DNA of 64,000 nt from contig JAUKTV010000010.1 in the NCBI GenBank assembly GCA_030549205.1, positions 992,001 through 1,056,000 of the forward strand, in the 5' to 3' direction. This document shows, piece after piece, positions 42,898 through 54,574 of this stretch. A model generated the notes under the pieces. The model saw nothing but the letters and a program-made list of their open reading frames with translations. It made no database searches and had not been told where the DNA came from. The position numbers and the translations under genes are program-made. Origin of the DNA: Apiosordaria backusii (lineage: Eukaryota; Ascomycota; Sordariomycetes; Sordariales; Lasiosphaeriaceae). Numbering within the stretch: the stretch's first letter is position 1; each line of letters opens with the position of its first letter.

Positions 42898-44994
42898 TCA
42901 TACATGCATCTGCCGGAAATACGCCTGTACCGCTTCTACATCCTCAACTTCCAACACAGCGCCAATATAACCATCAGGCCTTACAATTACCGTGGACCCA
43001 ACCTGTCGGTCAATTTCCAGCCTGTCATAAGCTCTGCCGTGACCATCATGCACGCTCTCAACATCAGCAAACACTCTCCAGTAGTCATACCCGCTCTCCT
43101 CGCTCCAAGGACGATAGACCTCTGGCAGAGTCAAGAAATCGACAGTGTCTCGTTCAGCACAATGAACCACCAAAACCTCCACCAGTGGCTGTGCACCCGA
43201 CGCAGGCATCGTGAGATGCTTCACAAACTCGCTTTCACCCAGATACTTCCCCACGTCATGCAACCTCTGCAAACTTGCTGCATCCGAAATATCACCCGCA
43301 AAAATGACCACCCGGAACTGCCCAGTTGCATACAGCCTCTTGTGCATCCAGGTCGGCACTCCATCGGCTTGATACACCACCCTAAAGTCAGGCAGCCTCT
43401 TACCCGGCACCACATCCGCCTTAAGCAGACTAGGTCCCAATTCTTCCACACCTTTTGGCAGCTGAACCGCGCACGAAGGGGGGTACCGAATCGACAGCCC
43501 CGTCGTGAACTTCAAGGCTTGCAAGATCTCCGTGTCAAACTGCGCCGACGGAGCAGAAAATAGTTTCAAGAAGCCCCTGTCAAAAGCAATGAGGTCAAGC
43601 GCCACAGGACGGCGCTCAGACTCGTACGTCCTGAGCAGATCTTGACGTGCCGCTGGAGGCCATATCAGCCCCTCGAGGACAAGACGGAGCTTCCAACCCA
43701 AGTTGTACGCATCCTGGATAGAGGTGTTCATCCCCTGGCCCGCCTTGGGGGAGTGAGTGTGGACCGCGTCGCCAACGAGGAAAGCACGCTCATTAAGCCG
43801 TGAGAAGTGGTCACCCACTCGCTGACGCACACGATACGCCGACCACCAAGACACAGAGCCGACATCCATGGTGTAGGGCGCGATAATCTTGCGAGCCGCG
43901 TCTAGGATGCGGTCAAAGGTCAGGTCCTTGGGGTCCGGGAGGGCAGACCCGCTTTCGACGGGGATGTACATCCGGACTTCCTTGTTGCTACGGGGGACAA
44001 GGAGAATGGTGCCAGATGCTGCCCGAAGATAGCAAACCCTGCGCAGGTCGGGAAAGTTAGATTTGGGGACCATATCCACCACGCCAAACACCGAGTCCGT
44101 CAGGTCTCCTTCAAGCGTGACGTTGAGCTGCTCACGAAGCCAGCTTCGAGCGCCGTCACAGCCGACGATGTACTTGGCAAAAATCATTTCCGTCGGTGTG
44201 TCATGCTCTTTGGTAGAGTGCCCGTTGGTATGGCGGCCATTTTGCCCATCGACAGCGTGCCCATTCACTTCATGGCCGTTCATCCCCTAGCAGAGTTAGC
44301 GAGACGAATCTTTCACAAATGATGCGTGCTCTTACATTTGCCTTCTCCCCATTGACGGCAGCCGCATAAGGGTTGACTTTCTCAAGACAGACAGTGACAG
44401 GATATACATCTGTCCCATGGGCGCAAGCGGTGTCCACCTCAATAGAGACTGGAGCTGTGCTATATCGAATGTCAATGTTGTTGTGGAAGAAGATGTTGTG
44501 AAGCATGTGGTGTTCAACACGTGCTGCAGATAAGGTCAGCCTGGGAGATACGGAATGACCCAAGGTGTAAAGGTGCAGGGACGTACATTGCTGTAGCATG
44601 GTCTCTCGAGGTTTGCCGAGCTCCTCGACCCTGTCTGGGATGACCTGTTCCCTGACAATACCGTCGCCCCCATCTTTTCTCGCGCCCCAACTAGCAATTT
44701 CTTCGAGCCTCCATGATTCGGCAGTGATTTCAGACCCAATGCCAAAGGAGTCAAAGATCTCGTTGGTGGTGCTCTTGAGACCCTCTGCCTGCCCACGAGT
44801 TGTTGGAAGTGGCTTCTTGTCGACGATGAGAACACTGATATCAGTGTCACGGAACCAGTTTGCCAGTGCCAAGCTGGAGTCAAAACTGCGTGTTAGTGAT
44901 AAGTTACAGCAAGAGACATGTAGGGGCAGCCATACCCAGCAGGTCCGGCACCGATGATTAGAAGGTCAACCGTTCTGGATGGCGGAGGAGACAT
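42898..44994 (-). CDS. FAD-dependent phenol 2-monooxygenase-like protein
   Basis: Second group A flavin hydroxylase, 640 residues, the size of fungal phenol 2-monooxygenase with its C-terminal thioredoxin-like dimerisation domain. Four minus-strand exons: 44936-44994, 44587-44873, 44336-44523 and 42898-44286. The GAGPAG fold (15-20) is completed across the first intron. MLQQSRVEHHML is rebuilt by splicing out intron 2. The DG motif is IVGCDGARSWLR and the GD motif lies in AFLVGDAVHTHSPKAGQGMN. The thioredoxin-like domain (about residues 460-640) includes YATGQFRVVIFAGD and VIVRPDGYIGAVL. An unusual insert, residues about 180-210, is rich in Asn, Gly and His (NGHEVNGHAVDGQNG). It is convergent with the regulator gene and divergent from the methyltransferase gene. 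Probable role: ring hydroxylation upstream of cleavage or methylation. Confidence 0.87.
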
Positions 44995-46332
44995 GGTGTG
45001 CAGTATGTGATGGTCAGGAAGTGGACTTGGTGTGGCAACGAAGTCTGCATACGGCAGATCTGAGGTGTAAGGATGGACTGAGCTGCGAGGTCAACGAAGG
45101 GACTTCTTCTTGAGCGTTTGGGTCTTGTTCACGATGTGAGTTCAACCTGCACACATTTTGGTGGGACGACATGGAGGGTGGGAACAAAGGCGATATGATT
45201 AGACAATAGAAAGAGGTTGGGTGGGATGTTCCGCGGAGCGACCGGTTGCCAATTGTGTACTTCCAAGTTGTGGTTGGGCTGCAGATCAGGCGGGCCGTGT
45301 TTAGTGAAGCTTGCCAGAGGCGGTGACGTGGTTGCCTGAGCAGGGCAGGTACAAAGTCGTACGTGGGGTTCGTGGAATATGGAAGCCCCTCGAAAGACAG
45401 GTACCTGCCCTTTCCCCGTTCCGTCGCTTGCGGTTGCTTCCCGTTGTTCAATTTCAAGCGCGCTTGCCTAGACCCCAGTCGCATGGATCTGGGCCATTCA
45501 GCTCTGCCGGGAAAGCTGCCATTGACTGCCCATTCGCCAAACATCTTGATGCATATCCATTTCTCGACTTTCAGCTGGCGATTCCCAATGCCGCTGGCTC
45601 ATTCTGGCAACTGGCCGCTTGGGAGGCCAGCTGGAATGATATGTCATAACACGGAACATGGCACAAAATCTGCACAGTGCACATCACCATCTTTTGGTGC
45701 CCTTTTTTTTTGAATGAGAAACAACCTGGAACGTCTTGACCGAGCAGCAAAGCGTTAGTGTATTCTTTTGTCAGCAGCAAGCAATCACCAATTTGAAAGT
45801 CGTCGTCATCGACTTGCTCTCATCACTCTCACGCAAATCCGGCGAGCCTCACCGCAATATTTGGCAGACCCAAAAAATGAAACAATTGCATCACCACCCA
45901 GGGTCCTGATCGTCCGGTTGTGGAACACCTCCATCACTACCCCCTCTCGAACGCCCACCATGTTCTCCTGCAAGTCCTCGGGCGACATAGTACATGGCGC
46001 CTTCCTGCTCTGGCCCCGTACCTGCGTGCATGGGGGAGATCTATCCGAGCCATTGGAGACTCGCTCGATTTCTCTTGTTTGTATCACTCGGCCGGAGCGG
46101 CGCCCTATGCGCGGTCGATCATAGGGGTCCACTGCCCTCCGAATTGAAGTGGCAGGTACTGGCCTGAGCTCGGCTAGATACAGGCCTCCAGAAGAGAACG
46201 ACTTTTATATACAGCAAGAATATCCCCAGCAGCCTGCATCAGGGGGGTCACACAGATGCTCACCATTGTCTTGAAGCCCTACACCATCTTTCAATCCCAC
46301 CACTTAGTTGAACTGGAGCAACCATCACAGCA
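44995..46332. promoter_or_regulatory. Divergent promoter, FAD monooxygenase 2 and EgtD-like methyltransferase
   Basis: About 1.3 kb with no gene recognised; small frames near 45311-46147 overlap on both strands. The methyltransferase side has a TTTATATA element at 46204. Confidence 0.5.
46204..46211 (+). promoter_or_regulatory. TATA-type element
   Basis: TTTATATA about 120 bp before the methyltransferase ATG. Confidence 0.45.
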
Positions 46333-47589
46333 ATGGCCGCCTCAGTCACATCCACCGTTACCTGTTCCTTGGACAGACATGCTCTAAAACACGACCTTCC
46401 ACTACCTACGGGCCCCGACATTCTAGATATTCGTTCCTCTCACCAATCTCTGCTACACAACTTGGACTCCAAGGTCCTGGAAGGCCTTTGCCAGCCACAA
46501 GGGTCCAAGTTCCTCCCGTCTCTGCTTCTGTGGGGAGAGAAGGGCCAGGTCTTGTACGACGATGTTCTGGCTGTTCCAGAGTACTATCCATACCGGGCGG
46601 AAGATGATCTTTTGCAACAATGTGTCGACGGCATTGCTCAGACGGTGGCTTCTACCAGGACAGATATGCTCATTGAACTCGGGGCTGGTAACATGACGAA
46701 GACAGTCCGATTCTTGTCTTCACTTGACAGATACCTGAGTTCTCCCCTGGTCTACTACGCCCTTGATGTAGACCAGGCTATGCTGGAGCGGTCTATCGTT
46801 GCCTTGAAACAGCGTGTCACTTTCCGTCACATCCAAGTCCGCGCCCTCCTCGGAACTTACGACGATGGAGCAAACTGGCTCGCCAGTCCCGAGGTCGCTG
46901 CGTACCGGAGAACCCTCATTTTTCTCGGCAGCAGCATTTGCAATGACGAGCAGGATGCCGCTGTCAAGTTTCTGAGCTCATTCGCCCGAGCTCCTGAGAC
47001 AGGTGTTCCCCAGAATGTGGCTGGGTTCGTCCTGGCCGTTGACGGATGCCAAGATGCGGCAAAGGTTGAGGCTGCTTACGATGTGCCTGGCGGGTATTCC
47101 CGCCGGTGGGTGAAACAAGCGCTTGACTATGCACGGGAACTGTTGGGTGGGGACGACGACAAGGCTGAGGTTGACCGTTTCTTTGATGACAGCAACTGGA
47201 GATTTGAAGGCAGGTGGTTACCTGAGCGCCAACGATACCAGACATATTTGGCCACCACTCGTTCTCTCACAGCTACGATTCGGGGACAAACCATAGAATT
47301 GGAGGAAGGGGAGCGACTTCCAATCATCAGCAGTGGGAAATGGACAAGGGACACGATAGACAATGTGGGCTTGCAAGCTGGTCTCAACATCGAGACATCT
47401 TGGCAGAATCCAGAGTTTGACTACAGTACGTTCTTCCTGCCCTCCTTCATTGTCAACCTCAGCTAATCTTTGGTCACAGATATTTATTGGCTGCAGCCGA
47501 GCCTCAAGAGGGTAGACAGCGGTATTGTCATTATGGACGAGATCGAAGGTGAAGGAACGAATGAAGGCCTAAAGCATGTGAGAGAGTGA
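46333..47589 (+). CDS. EgtD/EasF-like SAM-dependent N-methyltransferase
   Basis: Member of the histidine-specific methyltransferase family (EgtD methyltransferase domain), which in fungi also includes 4-dimethylallyltryptophan N-methyltransferases of ergot-alkaloid pathways. Exons 46333-47425 and 47480-47589 (54-bp intron) give 400 residues, slightly longer than EasF-type proteins. Seen: the N-terminal block LPSLLLWGEKGQVLYDDVLA, PEYYPYRAEDDLL, the SAM loop LIELGAGNMTKTVRFLSSL near residue 113, YYALDVDQAMLERSI, and LIFLGSSICN. The end reads IYWLQPSLKRVDSGIVIMDE. The ergothioneine sulfoxide-synthase part of fungal Egt1 is absent, so this is a stand-alone N-methyltransferase acting on an amino acid or amine. 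In this setting the substrate could be an aromatic amino acid derivative (inference). Confidence 0.82.
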
Positions 47590-48057
47590 GGGCCAATGTT
47601 AGACGGGCCATGACAAGACACAGCTGGCTATGTCATATTCTGGGCATTGATACATACACTATACTGAGGCAATTTCACACCATTTCAAACTGCTCCCCAC
47701 CTCTAAATTCTCACCCTCCTCTGCTACACTGCGGGTTCCTGGAAGCGCCTGGTCTGCCCTCCACCAGCGTTCAGCAAGCCACCACCCAAAAGAACTTTCG
47801 GGCTCCTCCAACCAGGGCATCGTAACTGACAAACTCAACCTTTGCCACCGACATGATACCGAACCCATCATCGTTCACTGTCGTATCTGTGCCGCAAATA
47901 AGCACTCAATTTCCACGTCTCTTCGAACCCCCCCTGCCACCCTTATCCGAGCCATCATGAAATTGAAAGTTCCCCAACCTCATGATTTCTCCCTTCCAAT
48001 CATTCATCCACGCACTCATAGCCACGTCCATATGCGCAGATATGGAAATCCGCAGAT

Positions 48058-48067
48058 TAGGTACCTA
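48058..48067. repeat. TAGGTACCTA palindrome, copy 3
   Basis: Exact decamer in the noncoding gap between the methyltransferase and DHA2 genes. Confidence 0.6.
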
Positions 48068-48332
48068 TCACTGTTGTTGAGAAATTAGCTAGAATTCGAA
48101 ATGGAGACCGAGCGTCCGCTCAGCTGTGTGCAACCTGCAGATCATCACCCGGTTTAGACTCTTGCATATCCTACCTACCCGCAGTTTAGGTACCTCGGTA
48201 GCTTCGCCCAGCACACCGGCGCGAGCGCGGCAGAGGTTGAGGCACTGTCGATCATTGATGCAGTGAATCGGATGGTAGCTCGGGGTAGATCATGATGTAA
48301 CGTCAACCTATTAGGGCCATCACGACATGCAT

Positions 48333-48342
48333 TAGGTACCTA
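48333..48342. repeat. TAGGTACCTA palindrome, copy 4
   Basis: Exact decamer 265 bp after copy 3. Confidence 0.6.
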
Positions 48343-49266
48343 TGTGTATGTACGCTTGCTGTGATTTACACATCTCTTCGGGCCTTTCAAGGCGGCTTGA
48401 TTGGGTGTCGACAGTTTAACGACTCGAACCACCGAAGCACATAGAACAAGGCGGCGGGGCGGGGCATGTACGCTCTGTTCCTCAATCACGGTGTCGCTGG
48501 ATATCACCACATCCTGTCATTCATCGGGCGGGAACTCGGGCAAGGGCGGGCAGTGAGGGTTGTCTTTAAGTCGTCACATACTGTACAGAGTGCATACACT
48601 ACACATCAACTAGCGCCAACTCTTGAGACCACACACAGACAACACATATGCAAATCATCGGGGCGACGGGCTGATTTACCCCTCATTTTCAGTCTCAGTC
48701 CATCACTCTTCCGATGCCTTCATCTATGCGGGGTTGTGAATCATCCTTCTCAATGATGAGCCATGTTTCACCCAGACCGCCCTTTCAGAAATCCCAATCA
48801 AGTGTAACAATTGGGACTTCTTTCCTGTGTGCATTCTCACCAAAGAATGTGGTCCCGATTCTTACCTCCACGTACTATCCTGTCGGGTACCTAGGTAGAT
48901 TGCTGTGTGGTGCATTCCAGATATCTGGAGCCCCCAAACCTGTTCAACCTTTCACTGCAGCAAGGTTGGACCCTGGATCCATGATGCATTCAAAATGTCT
49001 CCATTTTTGAGATATCAGACTCCAGGATTGAGCAGTAGTGCGATAATCTTAGTTTAGCTATTAAGTAAAAGTTTTGTTCCAAGAAAAAATACCTTGTACA
49101 TACAATTGCATGGCCAAACCAGACCTGCAGGAAATGCTATCCATGTTGCCCGTATCCTTGATTTTTACCATTATGCCCAACCCAAGAATCTACCCCATGT
49201 CCAACCATCACATCCAAGTTGTCTTACAACACCTCCACTTTTACCTCCGTGATTCAGATCCTTCAC

Positions 49267-51424
49267 TCACGGGCTATCGCCATCTGAATCGTCCTCTGAG
49301 ATGGCGCCGTAGCCGTGTTGACTTCGAGTTGTTCCTGGTCTCTTGGCCTTTGATGGAGCTGGTGAGTGATGAAGCTGCCCCTCTCGCATCACGAAGCTGG
49401 AAATCAGCCCCAGGACACCAAAGACAACGCAGAATACTATGACCTGTGTTAGCAAAAGTCCCAGCAAGTTTAGAAATCCCAAGCAAAACTTACACCAGAC
49501 ACTAACAAAACTCTTTTCATATGCCTTCAGTACAATGCCCGCAATCTTCTTTGGCAGTCCATCAATGGTGTCAAAGTTCGACAGTACATCCCTAATGATC
49601 TGTTCCTTGTCTGGCAGGTCAGGCAACTTCTCTCTCAGGGTACGTTCCACAAACGAGGCAATGAGCAAAGAAGCCCCGCTGACACCCAAGAGGCTGCCAA
49701 GATTCATGCTGAGGTAGAAGCCCGAAGTAGCAACCGCTACCTGAGTCGACTCGAGGCCGGCAGTGAGGGCGATGAACGCTGCCGAGAGAGAAACACCGAA
49801 GCCAACGCCAATAGGGAAGCCGTAGAGGGTTTCCCCCCAGTGCGTCACACCCCGCCATCGGAGGAAGATAGCCAGAAAGCTCAGGTTCGACAGCACCACG
49901 GCAATATTGGTGATTAATCGGTACAGCCCAGTTCGCTTGATGACGTACCCGCTGATGAGACTACCAGCAACGGTGCCTAACGTCATGACGAGAAGGCGGA
50001 GGGAAGACATCGTATTGCTGTCGCTCATTGTCACTCGAAAGTAGAGTGGAATCGACGTGTACAGTGCTACTTGAGCAGTCGTCAAGACGAACTGGATCAC
50101 GTAGGCCGACACAACATTCCGTTGCCGCAGTAGTCGAAGCGGGAAAATTGGTTCCCGTGCCCAGAACGCTTCTACCAACAGGAACAGGACGAAGAAGCCT
50201 AGCCAGGTCGACATCGGGACCATGGCCATTGGGTTGTGGGCCAGGTTATCGGGTGTTTTCTGGACTTGGTCAAGAAAGAGGAGCAGAGACACGTTGGCGA
50301 TGGCCAAGCTGGTTGACCCCGAGAAGTCGATGCGCTTGAACTTGGAGTATTGTGTGGGCTTAGTTGTAAGGCTATTGCCGGCACCCTTGGAATCTGGCGG
50401 AGCTGGCTTCGGGAATGACATCTTAGCCCAGATGAAGATGAGTCCGGCGAGATTGATAGGTACGTGATACAAAAGAGCCCTAACAATGGTCAGCGCATGC
50501 TTGAATGCCGGAGTGAGGTAAAGAGCTGATCCCACCATCGCCAATTTGTGCTGTCAGAAATAATACCGCCGAGCGAAGGACCCAGTGCTCTGCCAATCTG
50601 GTTGATGGCATATACGTAACCTCGCCAGACCGCAACCTCGCGCATCGGGACAAGATCTGGAATCTCGTCAGTTGCTGCTGCAACAGTGCACGTATTGAGT
50701 CTAACTTACCAACGATCAGGGTGGAGATGAGTACTGTGATGCCGGCATTGCCAATGCCACAAAGAGATCTCCCCAACAACAAGCCCCAGAAGGAGAAGCC
50801 AGCCCCTCTGACGAGCACCAGTCAGCCTTCCATCACCTTCAAGTTTCCAAAGACGTACTTACGCCACGGCTGCACCAACACAGTAACAAATGTACGCGAA
50901 GAGGAGGAGCGGTTTTCGTCCGTAAATATCGCTCAGTTTCCCGTACTGCCCAAGGCGTTAGTCTCCAACCATGTCTATCTTGCCCGTAGATATACACACC
51001 AAGGGTTGTGCAGCAATGATACCAATGATGTATGCATTGATGATCCAGCTCGCTGAACTCAGTTGTTCAAATTCAGACGCAATATCTCGGAACATGGCCA
51101 TCAAGATGGCACTGTCTGAGTTGACGAGAAAAACTCCTGGGTAGTGCACGAAAGGTCAGCAGCATTCTTCAGACTAATGAAAGATTGCAGCATACCAAGC
51201 AGAAGCACCAAGTTCTTCTTCCACTGCCCATTGTCCCAACTCTGGTGTGATCCTACTGTTGATGTCGGAGAGAGATCTCCCTCTGAAGCGACCGAGCCAT
51301 TCTGTTCGTCTCTGGCACTGGCAGTTAGGGCGTCTGGAGAGACGTTCAAAGTAGGTTGGCGCAAAAGAGAGGTTCTCTCGCCAAACCTCTCGTCGCCATC
51401 TTCGTGCTGTATCCTCTCGACCAT
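49267..51424 (-). CDS. MFS transporter (DHA2/VBA-like, 14 helices) of the gene set
   Basis: Multi-pass transporter, 607 residues. Seven minus-strand exons: 51196-51424, 51000-51136, 50863-50945, 50710-50807, 50536-50656, 49494-50479 and 49267-49436. The acidic/polar N-terminus (about 75 residues, with ERTSLLRQP) resembles vacuolar or plasma-membrane amino-acid/drug transporters. Motifs after splicing: FLVNSDSAILMAMF in TM1, the loop YGKLSDIYGRKPLLLFAY, GRSLCGIGNAGITVLI, YAINQIGRALGPSLGG (motif C) and NWRWALLYHVPINLAGL. The last intron (57 bp, multiple of three, no stop) could be retained and would add 19 hydrophobic residues. As the only transporter among the aromatic genes it may import the substrate or export a product. 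Confidence 0.85.
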
Positions 51425-52814
51425 GGTTGCAATCAGGCACAGTTGAAGGCTTGCAGGCGCACTGTGAGTAGTGAGGGCTTGGCCGTAGCCTATGGGCGCA
51501 AAATGAAGAGGACGTCTTGGCCCTTGCCTGCAGATTTGGCTTTTGGGGGGTTCGGAGGGGTGTTGCTTTAAGAGAATGCGATGTCGGATGGGAGTCGAGA
51601 CATTGAAAGTTGAACAGGAACTTCGTGATTGGGATGGTCTGCTGAAACTGAGACCGAAGGAAATCGAAAGGCTCAACACGCCCAACAAACAAACGGTAGG
51701 GGTATTGTGGAAGGGCACGAAGGGGAACCCAAGACGGCAAAAGATACGATCAGTGCAATTGATACAGCAATGTCCCCAAGATGTTGCCACCCGCCGTAGA
51801 TTGGGCCGATTGCGATTCTGACTATCATTTTCTTTTGGTGGCTGACTCCTACCCTGATCTCACCCCACTGATCACTGGGCATCTCTTTCCCTCTTGACAC
51901 AAACCCGTGGACGCGGGGTTTTCTGCCTGGCCCGTTCTTTCCGTCTCATTCCATCTTTAGCTCACCGCCAGCGCTTCTTCGTGCTTTCCATTGTCCAACT
52001 GCTTGGATAAAGACGGAGCAAGCCGGATTCTTTCGGGGCATGGGGGACGTGGATTGCGTGCCAGTCGGTCCCTTTCCTCTTTCATCCCAATGACGAAACA
52101 CTGGCAGGGCCCTGGTGAATTGTCTCGGCTCGATCCAGTAAATCCGACAGTCAATGACGATGAAGAAACACCTGTTTGCCAGACACTTGTCCTACCAACC
52201 TCCCTTTTTGGAATATCAGCCATCACCATTGGCTACCTGCGGTCCAAGTGCCCATCCAGCACAGACCACACCTCCATGTTCGGCAACCGGGAACCCAACA
52301 AATCGGATCGACCTGAGGGATCCCTGTGCAGATCTGGCCATCAAGTGAATGGCCGAAGTCGCCGACCTCATCTCTGCGATGCAGCGTTGGCAACCCCGCC
52401 GTCTCCTCCAGGTCCAGTCATCGACTGCCTTCAGCTTATCATGAGCAGACACCTCATGTCGATCTTCTGTCTACCGCTGTATGCCGCTGTCAATTTGGTA
52501 ACACAAACACCATGGCGGTCACCGGCGCTTCTCAAGATTCAGCTCCTGCGGGTTAATGCCATTCTCCATTTTCGTCACCACATCTCACCTCAACGAAAAT
52601 GAGACCCTGCGGCCACCGGAGACCTGCATCAGTTCAGCTGGACACCCGAGTGAATTCTCAGGGCCCTTGCGTACCAATGCATATCCATTTCGAGACCTGG
52701 ATCCCCTCCTACAAAACGGCATTCTAGATCGAGGCAGCCAAGTCGCCGGCTCTACCCTCTCACAACGCATCGCCATCCAACAGAGGCACACAATCACACG
52801 CTCGACTCAATCCC
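51425..52814. promoter_or_regulatory. Divergent promoter, DHA2 transporter and O-methyltransferase
   Basis: About 1.4 kb. Frames here (51543-52600) overlap on both strands and show no family features. No operator was identified. Confidence 0.45.
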
Positions 52815-53778
52815 ATGATCGCCATGGGTGCCGCTCCCGTTTCCGTGGAACACACGACATACAACCCCGATGCCGTCTACCTCTCATGGGAGGTGGATGG
52901 GAAGTTTGTCAGTATGCCCCGTGCCCCTTTTCCACAGTCCATTTTACGCCATGGCGTTTGTCAGTAGGCCCAGGCTTCCTGCTATCCCCGTACCCTCGGG
53001 TAAACTCGGAGTTTCGTCCAATCCAATGCAATCGTACTGATACAATTCCATACAGTTCGGCGATGGGCGTGAAGTTGCCCTTCTCGAGTACATCTACGCT
53101 CGCCCGGACCTTGAGCAGCTGCGCGGCAATCCTCAGAAGGTCCTGCAGGCTATCGACGATTACGGTCGGTCCGTCAGAGGACTGATCAACATTGGCCTAA
53201 TGAAAGGATCCATTGTCTGCGACATCATCTCTCGGCACAAACCTGCAGTGGTCCTGGAACTGGGTGGCTACATTGGGTACTCGGCCATCATGTTTGGCAA
53301 CGCCATGAGAAAGGCTGGCGGCAAGAAGTACTACAGTGTGGAGAAGAGTCCTCTTTTCGCTGCTGTGTCCACAAGCCTAATCGATCTTGCTGGCCTCAGA
53401 GACACTGTGAGGGTTGTGGTTGGGTCAGGGGCTGAAGGGACGCAGCGACTGTACGACGAGGGGATCATTGGTCAGGTCGACATGGCCTTTTTCGATCACT
53501 TCAAGCCGGCTTACACCGATGATCTCAAGCTGTGTGAGCGGCTCGGCGTCGTAGGGCCGGGGACTCTGATTGTGGCAGACAACATGGTGTTGCCTGGAAA
53601 TCCGCGCTATCTCGAATGGGTGCATTCAAGTGTGGAAAAGAAACGCGAGATGGACAAAGAAGCAGACGAAAAGGGTAACCCCAACCTGCAGTATCGGAAT
53701 CGGTCTATCCGCAGTTGGGAACCCTCTGGGCAGGAGGATGCAATGGAGATCACGGAATGCTATGGCATTGAGACGTAG
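52815..53778 (+). CDS. Catechol O-methyltransferase (COMT-like)
   Basis: SAM- and Mg2+-dependent methyltransferase acting on vicinal aromatic hydroxyls. Exons 52815-52907 and 53056-53778 (148-bp intron, the longest confidently placed in the cluster) give 271 residues. Motifs: YGRSVRGLINIGLMKGS, the SAM loop VLELGGYIGYSA, YSVEKSP, the metal/catalytic Asp in MAFFDHFKPAYTDDL and the second metal pair VADNMVLPGNPRYLEW. These parallel the known COMT fold, with length close to the mammalian membrane form. The start MIAMGAAPVS could also begin at the second Met (52824). It would compete for or protect the same catechol that the extradiol dioxygenase cleaves, or tailor a product; both are inference. 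Confidence 0.88.
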
Positions 53779-54574
53779 CGTAGGGACCAATGCAACCGAG
53801 ACAGCCGCTCTCTATGTTTTAGATTACCCCGCCTGCTCACTACGCACTCTGGCCTATCACGTTGGGACGGCGTTTCTGAGCGTGATGGGCGGCTGATCAT
53901 GTCATCCTTCGTACTTTTCACATCCCGTTACATCCGGTCCGTTCAGTCAGCCACAATGTCCACATTTGGGGATACCATGCTCTTCACGGTGTCCAGCCCC
54001 GCCGATCTGTTCAAAGCTCTCGTTCGTGATGGTTGCACGGGAGGGCTCAGGCCACACCGGCCCAGCCCGCGGCCTCCTTTTTCACCGACGGGACTGTGCC
54101 GCAGCCAATGGCGATGCTATCATCACTCAATTTCAACGACATACCCTTTGCATGGCTAGCTGCATCCATGGATCAATATATGTGTCTTGACGATCTTTGT
54201 GACAAGTGAAGTGGATGTCATAGCTGCCTTCTTTCGTATGTACACACCAGTGACTGTCATTGGAGGCCACTTGCCGGCCGAGAAGATACAGAAAGGCCAT
54301 TTAGAAGACATCACCATCACTTGATATGCTGCTAGGACAGGGGTTAGCAACACTGCTGCTGGATCGGCGTTCCATCCCGAGCTGAGTCGAGTGACTCGGG
54401 CAAGGGGCGCCGTGCAGTAGGTCCACAATACGACGGAAAAATGATACTCAGAGGAACTTCTCACATAATCTGGTCATCACTATATAACACTATCTCGAGA
54501 TTGGAGCCATCGGCTTTCAGTCCAATAACGCGGTTTCTAATCGCAATTCGTGATACACACCGCATGCGTTCACC
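53779..54574. promoter_or_regulatory. Promoter region of the multicopper oxidase gene
   Basis: No gene seen. A TATATAA box is present at 54481. Confidence 0.5.
54481..54487 (+). promoter_or_regulatory. TATA box of the multicopper oxidase gene
   Basis: TATATAA 88 bp before the start codon, the clearest TATA box in the window. Confidence 0.55.

Larger units (their letters stand above)
47590..49266. other. Intergenic region, no gene seen
   Basis: About 1.7 kb without coding features, located inside the gene set. It holds two copies of TAGGTACCTA (48058, 48333), a TAGGTACCTCGG variant near 48187 and GGTACCTAGGTAG near 48886, the densest group of this motif in the window. Confidence 0.55.

Noticed and set aside
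45014..46147. Several frames of 70-176 codons between the FAD monooxygenase and methyltransferase genes
   Set aside because: They overlap on both strands, have no splice-consistent extension and no family resemblance; treated as promoter DNA.
51101..51790. Long first-exon extension of the cluster transporter (229-codon frame)
   Set aside because: The part upstream of the ATG at 51424 is not transporter-like and opens without a suitable ATG.
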